Assembly: GCF_015277855.1 (NCBI RefSeq)
Contig: NZ_CP063812.1
Location: forward strand, 868,001-932,000
From: Microbacterium cremeum
GTDB lineage: Bacteria; Actinomycetota; Actinomycetes; Actinomycetales; Microbacteriaceae
Reading direction: 5' to 3'
DNA: 64,000 nucleotides
Shown here one piece after another: positions 60,697 through 64,000 of this stretch (position 1 is its first letter; every line of letters starts with the position of its first letter). The translations under genes and the position numbers were made by a program. The notes beneath the pieces were generated by a model. It saw only the letters and a program-made list of their open reading frames with translations. It made no database searches and was not told the origin of the DNA.

Positions 60697-61089
60697 ATGC
60701 CCAGCTATCGCATCTCGGAGGCCGCGCGCCTCCTCGGCGTGAGCGACGACACCGTCCGCCGCTGGGTCGACGCCGGTGCGCTTCCCACGACGGACTCGTC
60801 GCCCGCGCGGATCCCCGGTACCGCCCTCGCCGCCCGCGCCGTCGAGCTGGCCTCCGCGCCGGCCGATCCCTCCGACGTGCTCTCGAGCGCCCGCAACCGC
60901 TTCGTCGGGCTGGTCACCCGCATCCAGCGCGACGGGCTCATGGCGCAGATCGACATCCAGTCCGGCCCGCACCGCGTCGTCTCGCTCATGTCGGCCGAAG
61001 CCGCCGACGACCTCGGGCTCGAGGTCGGGTCGCTCGCGTCGGCGGTCGTGAAGGCGACGCACGTCATCGTCGAAGCGCCGAAGGGCTGA
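60697..61089 (+). CDS. HTH-Mop molybdate-responsive regulator
   Basis: A 130-residue protein. A MerR/excisionase-like HTH (YRISEAARLLGVSDDTVRRWVD) forms the N-terminus, and a single Mop/TOBE domain (SARNRFVGLVTRIQRDGLMA, then ASAVVKATHVIVEAP) the C-terminus. The Mop domain binds molybdate or tungstate, so the protein probably controls the modABC genes that begin three bases after it. It is simpler than ModE. The start is leaderless-type, with a likely operator just upstream. Confidence 0.88.
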   Translation: MPSYRISEAARLLGVSDDTVRRWVDAGALPTTDSSPARIPGTALAARAVELASAPADPSDVLSSARNRFVGLVTRIQRDGLMAQIDIQSGPHRVVSLMSAEAADDLGLEVGSLASAVVKATHVIVEAPKG

Positions 61090-61092
61090 CGC

Positions 61093-61965
61093 ATGACCTC
61101 GACACGCCTCCTGCGCCGGCACGCGATCCGGATGCCTCGTCCTCGCCGCACCGCGCCGGTCCTCGCCGTGCTGCTCGCCGCCGCGCTCCTCGTCTCCGCG
61201 TGCGGGGCCGCCGACCGCGCGCCCGGGGCCACGCAACCCGGCACCGCCGGACCCGGCACCGCAGAGCCGGGCACCGGCGCGGCCACCGAGCTCACCGGCG
61301 AACTGAGGATCTTCGCGGCCGCGTCGCTGCGGGCGGCGTTCGACGAGCTGGCGACGCGGTTCGAGCAGAGGCATCCGTCGGTCGACGTGCTGCCGGTCTC
61401 GTACGACGGCTCGGCGACGCTGGCCACGCAGCTCGTCGAGGGCGCACCGGCCGACGTGTTCGCGTCGGCCGACGAGAGCACCATGGAGCGCGTCGTCGAC
61501 GCCGGGCTCGCGACCGAACCGCGCGACTTCGCCGCCAACACGCTCGTGATCGCCGTCCCGCGCGGCAACCCGGGCGGCGTCAAGACGATCGAGGACCTGG
61601 CCGACCCCGCGCTCACCGTCGTCCTCTGCGCTCCCGAGGTGCCGTGCGGTGCGGCATCCGTCGCCCTCCTCGCCGACAACGCGGTCACGGTCGCGCCCGC
61701 GAGCCTCGAGCAGAACGTGACCGCCGTGCTCACCAAGGTCGCCGCGGGCGAGGCCGACGCGGGGCTCGTCTACGCCACGGACGTGCGGGGCGCCGACGCG
61801 GTCGCCGCCGTCGCCGCTGCCGGCTCGGAGCGCGTCGTGAACCGGTACCCCATCGCGGCGCTCGAGGAGGCGTCCAACCCCGACGCGGCCGCGGCGTTCG
61901 TCGCATTCGTGACCTCGCCGGACGCGCGCGCGGTCCTGACGGAGCTGGGGTTCGGGGCGCCATGA
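61093..61965 (+). CDS. modA: Molybdate ABC transporter substrate-binding lipoprotein
   Basis: A 290-residue ModA lipoprotein. The lipobox is LVSAC near residue 36, with a Gly/Thr/Pro-rich linker. The binding fold starts at LRIFAAASLRAAFDELATRF and includes YDGSATLATQLVEGAPADVFASAD and VYATDVRGADAVAAV. It captures molybdate. It begins three bases after the regulator gene and overlaps modB by four bases. Confidence 0.95.
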   Translation: MTSTRLLRRHAIRMPRPRRTAPVLAVLLAAALLVSACGAADRAPGATQPGTAGPGTAEPGTGAATELTGELRIFAAASLRAAFDELATRFEQRHPSVDVLPVSYDGSATLATQLVEGAPADVFASADESTMERVVDAGLATEPRDFAANTLVIAVPRGNPGGVKTIEDLADPALTVVLCAPEVPCGAASVALLADNAVTVAPASLEQNVTAVLTKVAAGEADAGLVYATDVRGADAVAAVAAAGSERVVNRYPIAALEEASNPDAAAAFVAFVTSPDARAVLTELGFGAP

Positions 61966-62804
61966 GCATGCCGTCGGCGGAGCGCGTCGGCGACCGAAGC
62001 GATGCCGGTGCCCGCGAGGGGTTCGTGCCGCGGGTGCTCGCCGTGCCGGCGATCGTCGGGCTGGCGCTCCTGATCCTTCCGCTCGGCGCGCTCGTCGCGC
62101 GCGTGGAATGGGCGACGCTGTGGAGCGACATCACCTCGCCCGAGGCGCTGTCGGCACTCAGTCTCTCACTGGCGACCGGCGCCGTCGCGACGCTCGCGTG
62201 CATCGCGCTGGGAGTTCCGCTGGCGCTCCTGATCGCCCGCAGCCGCGTGCGCACGGCCGCGGTGCTGCGTGCCGCCGTCACCGTTCCGCTGGTGCTGCCG
62301 CCGATGGTCGGGGGCGTGGCGATGCTGTTCCTCTTCGGACGCACGAGCCCGCTCGGCGGCGCGCTCGCCGAATGGGGCATCCGCATCCCCTTCACCACGA
62401 CCGCCGTGGTGCTGGCGCAGACCTTCGTCGCCCTGCCGTTCCTCGTGCTCGCGCTCGAGGGCTCGCTGCGCGCGACCGGCGTGGGCTACGAGCAGGCGGC
62501 CGCGGGCCTCGGCGCCGGTCGCTGGACGATCCTCCTGCGCGTCACGCTGCCGCTCGCGGCGCCCGGGCTGATCGCCGGCATCGTGCTGTGCTTCGCACGC
62601 GCGATCGGCGAGTTCGGGGCGACGGCGCTGTTCGCCGGCAACGCGCCGGGGGTCACGCAGACGATGCCGCTCGCGATCTACACCGCGTTCAACGGCGCCG
62701 GCGTCTCGCAGGGCACGGCCGTCGCACTGTCACTGCTGCTGCTGGTCACCGCGATCGGCGTGCTGCTGCTCGTGCGCGCGTGGCGGGCGGAGGCGCCGCG
62801 GTGA
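61962..62804 (+). CDS. modB: Molybdate ABC transporter permease
   Basis: A 280-residue ModB with six helices. It has the conserved VPLVLPPMVGGVAML and the EAA loop EQAAAGLGAGRWTILLRVTLPLAAPG, then RAIGEFGATALFAGN, the ModB signature. ATG 61962 overlaps modA (ATGA), and its stop overlaps modC (GTGA). Confidence 0.95.
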   Translation: MSMPSAERVGDRSDAGAREGFVPRVLAVPAIVGLALLILPLGALVARVEWATLWSDITSPEALSALSLSLATGAVATLACIALGVPLALLIARSRVRTAAVLRAAVTVPLVLPPMVGGVAMLFLFGRTSPLGGALAEWGIRIPFTTTAVVLAQTFVALPFLVLALEGSLRATGVGYEQAAAGLGAGRWTILLRVTLPLAAPGLIAGIVLCFARAIGEFGATALFAGNAPGVTQTMPLAIYTAFNGAGVSQGTAVALSLLLLVTAIGVLLLVRAWRAEAPR

Positions 62805-63958
62805 GCGCGCGTTCGGCGGCGCGTGCGGCGGTGGCTCGTGAGGGCACCGGGGCAGGGCTCGACGCCCGCGTGGCGGTCGATCGCCCGGGGTTCCGCCTCG
62901 AGGCCTCGCTGCGGGCGGATGCCGGCGACGTCCTGGCCCTGATGGGGCCGAGCGGCGCGGGCAAGTCGACACTGCTGGCGGTGCTCGCGGGACTGCTGCG
63001 CCCGGGCGGCGGGCACGTGCGCTTCGGCGGACGCACGCTCAGCGCTCCGGGCGGGCCGAGCGTCGCGCCGGCGCGGCGCGGCATCGTCCTGCTCGGTCAG
63101 GATCCGCGGCTGTTCCCGCACCTCAGCGCGCTCGCGAACGTCGCATTCGGACTGCGGGCGCACGGGATGACGAAGACGGATGCCGCGTCCGCCGCGGCCG
63201 ACTGGCTGCGCCGCGTCGGACTCGCCGCGTTCGCCGAGCGTCGTCCGGCGCAGCTGTCGGGCGGTCAGCAGCAGCGCGTCGCGCTCGCACGGGCGCTCGC
63301 GACGACGCCCGACGTACTGCTCCTGGACGAACCGCTGACGTCGCTCGACGCCGAGACGGCGGGCGACGTGCGTGCCCTCGTGCACGAACAGCTGTCGGCG
63401 ACGCGCACGACCGCGATCGTCGCGACGCACGATGCCGTCGACGCCGTCGCCCTCGCGAGCGAGCTCGTCGTGCTCGAAGCCGGGCGCGTTACCCAGTCCG
63501 GACCCGTGCGCGACGTGCTCGCCGCACCGGCGACGCGCTTCGCCGCGGCCGTGGCCGGCCTCAACCGCGTTCCGGGCGTGGTGCGCGACGGGCACTGGCG
63601 CAGCGGCGGCCTCATTTTCGCGGTCGATGGCGCGGAAGGCGCAGCAGATCCGGGTGGCGCGGGTGGCGCGGCAGGCACGGCCGGCACGGGAGCCGCAGGC
63701 ACGGCCGGCACGGAGGAGCGCGCGGCCGTGTTCGCGCCGTCTGCCGTGCACCTCGGCCCGGCGGGGGCGGTGTCGGGGGACGGCGCCTGGACCGCCCGCA
63801 TCACGCGGCTCGAGCAGACGCCCGCTGGCGTGCGGGTGCGCACCGCCGATCCCGACGTGGCCGTCGACATCGCGGCCGATCGGGCGGCGGCGCTCGGCCT
63901 CGCCCCCGGAGTCGAGGTGGGCCTGCGGATCTCGCCCGGCGACGTGCGGTTCGCATGA
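62801..63958 (+). CDS. modC: Molybdate ABC transporter ATP-binding protein
   Basis: A 385-residue ABC ATPase with Walker A GPSGAGKS, signature LSGGQQQR and Walker B LLLDEPLTSLD. The C-terminal TOBE-type region binds molybdate (WTARITRLEQTPAGVRVRTA). A Gly/Ala/Thr linker near residues 285-310 contains tandem repeats. It energises ModB. GTG 62801 overlaps the modB stop. Confidence 0.93.
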   Translation: MSARSAARAAVAREGTGAGLDARVAVDRPGFRLEASLRADAGDVLALMGPSGAGKSTLLAVLAGLLRPGGGHVRFGGRTLSAPGGPSVAPARRGIVLLGQDPRLFPHLSALANVAFGLRAHGMTKTDAASAAADWLRRVGLAAFAERRPAQLSGGQQQRVALARALATTPDVLLLDEPLTSLDAETAGDVRALVHEQLSATRTTAIVATHDAVDAVALASELVVLEAGRVTQSGPVRDVLAAPATRFAAAVAGLNRVPGVVRDGHWRSGGLIFAVDGAEGAADPGGAGGAAGTAGTGAAGTAGTEERAAVFAPSAVHLGPAGAVSGDGAWTARITRLEQTPAGVRVRTADPDVAVDIAADRAAALGLAPGVEVGLRISPGDVRFA

Positions 63959-63969
63959 GCATGCCGCAC

Positions 63970-63975
63970 TAGACT
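63970..63975 (+). promoter_or_regulatory. -10 element of a leaderless promoter (gene at window end)
   Basis: TAGACT, six bases, then GTG 63982. Confidence 0.5.
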
Positions 63976-63981
63976 CGCCCG

Positions 63982-64000
63982 GTGTCACGCATCCGAGCCT
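63982..64000 (+). CDS. Start of a further gene, cut by the window end
   Basis: Only six codons are visible (GTG, then codons for SRIRA). The TAGACT-N6-GTG arrangement is the same as for other leaderless genes here, which is the only reason to call it. moaA, otherwise missing from this locus, would be a sensible candidate, but the sequence does not show it. Confidence 0.3.

Overview
The window is about 70% G+C, densely coded, and reads as chromosome of an actinobacterium of the family Microbacteriaceae, most likely Microbacterium or a close relative. The signs are the tRNA-Trp/secE/nusG order, a NusG with a long acidic N-terminus, the style of the ABC systems, and a palindromic repeat at 2121-2199 of a type I recall from this family. 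I see no prophage, insertion sequence or CRISPR array.

Layout. 1-2.1 kb: the end of an APC amino-acid permease and a succinate-semialdehyde-type dehydrogenase. 2.2-5.9 kb: a TPR protein, tRNA-Trp, secE, nusG, rplK, rplA. 6.0-8.4 kb: a polar amino-acid/cystine-type ABC transporter. 8.4-11.8 kb: acylphosphatase, a DUF1801 protein, a divergent LysE exporter/LysG regulator pair, and an NAD(P)H oxidoreductase. 11.9-19.4 kb: a carbohydrate uptake and catabolism locus with a ROK repressor, an RbsC/RbsA/RbsB-type ABC transporter, a Gfo/Idh/MocA dehydrogenase and a sugar isomerase/epimerase. 19.4-21.8 kb: a MarR regulator with a DHA2 efflux pump behind a three-palindrome operator. 21.9-27.6 kb: an SRPBCC protein, a YqaJ-type nuclease, an HD-GYP/LuxR regulator, an FAD oxidoreductase, a pterin dehydratase and a DUF4349 lipoprotein. 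27.6-28.9 kb: rplJ-rplL with an attenuator-like leader. 28.8-33.6 kb: a LacI regulator and an alpha-glucoside-type ABC importer without its own ATPase. 33.6-43 kb: a DUF3105/DUF305 pair, an MFS pump, an F420-type nitroreductase, a PAP2 phosphatase, a HerA-like ATPase, a degenerate DUF305 protein, and an IclR/APC pair.

43.1-47.2 kb is the most unusual region. A copper amine oxidase appears to be split between two overlapping genes: a membrane-anchored N2/N3-like protein and a secreted catalytic domain ending in an LATTG sorting signal. A DUF305 protein and a type I signal peptidase follow directly.

47.2-54.7 kb and 60.6-64 kb form a molybdenum locus: an FdhF/YdeP-type oxidoreductase, mogA, moaE, a frameshifted moaD, a DUF6457 protein, mobA, moaC, moeA, moeB, then an HTH-Mop regulator and modABC. 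A large secreted zinc-dependent phospholipase C-like protein, a DUF222/HNH endonuclease and a membrane-anchored hypothetical protein lie between the two blocks.

Expression theme. At least fourteen genes have a -10 hexamer of the form TANNNT exactly six bases before the start codon (hexamer at -12 to -7) and usually no ribosome-binding site, so they are probably read from leaderless mRNAs. Other genes are in operons with ATGA/GTGA stop-start overlaps, or have clear Shine-Dalgarno sequences. No stretch longer than about 300 bases lacks a gene.
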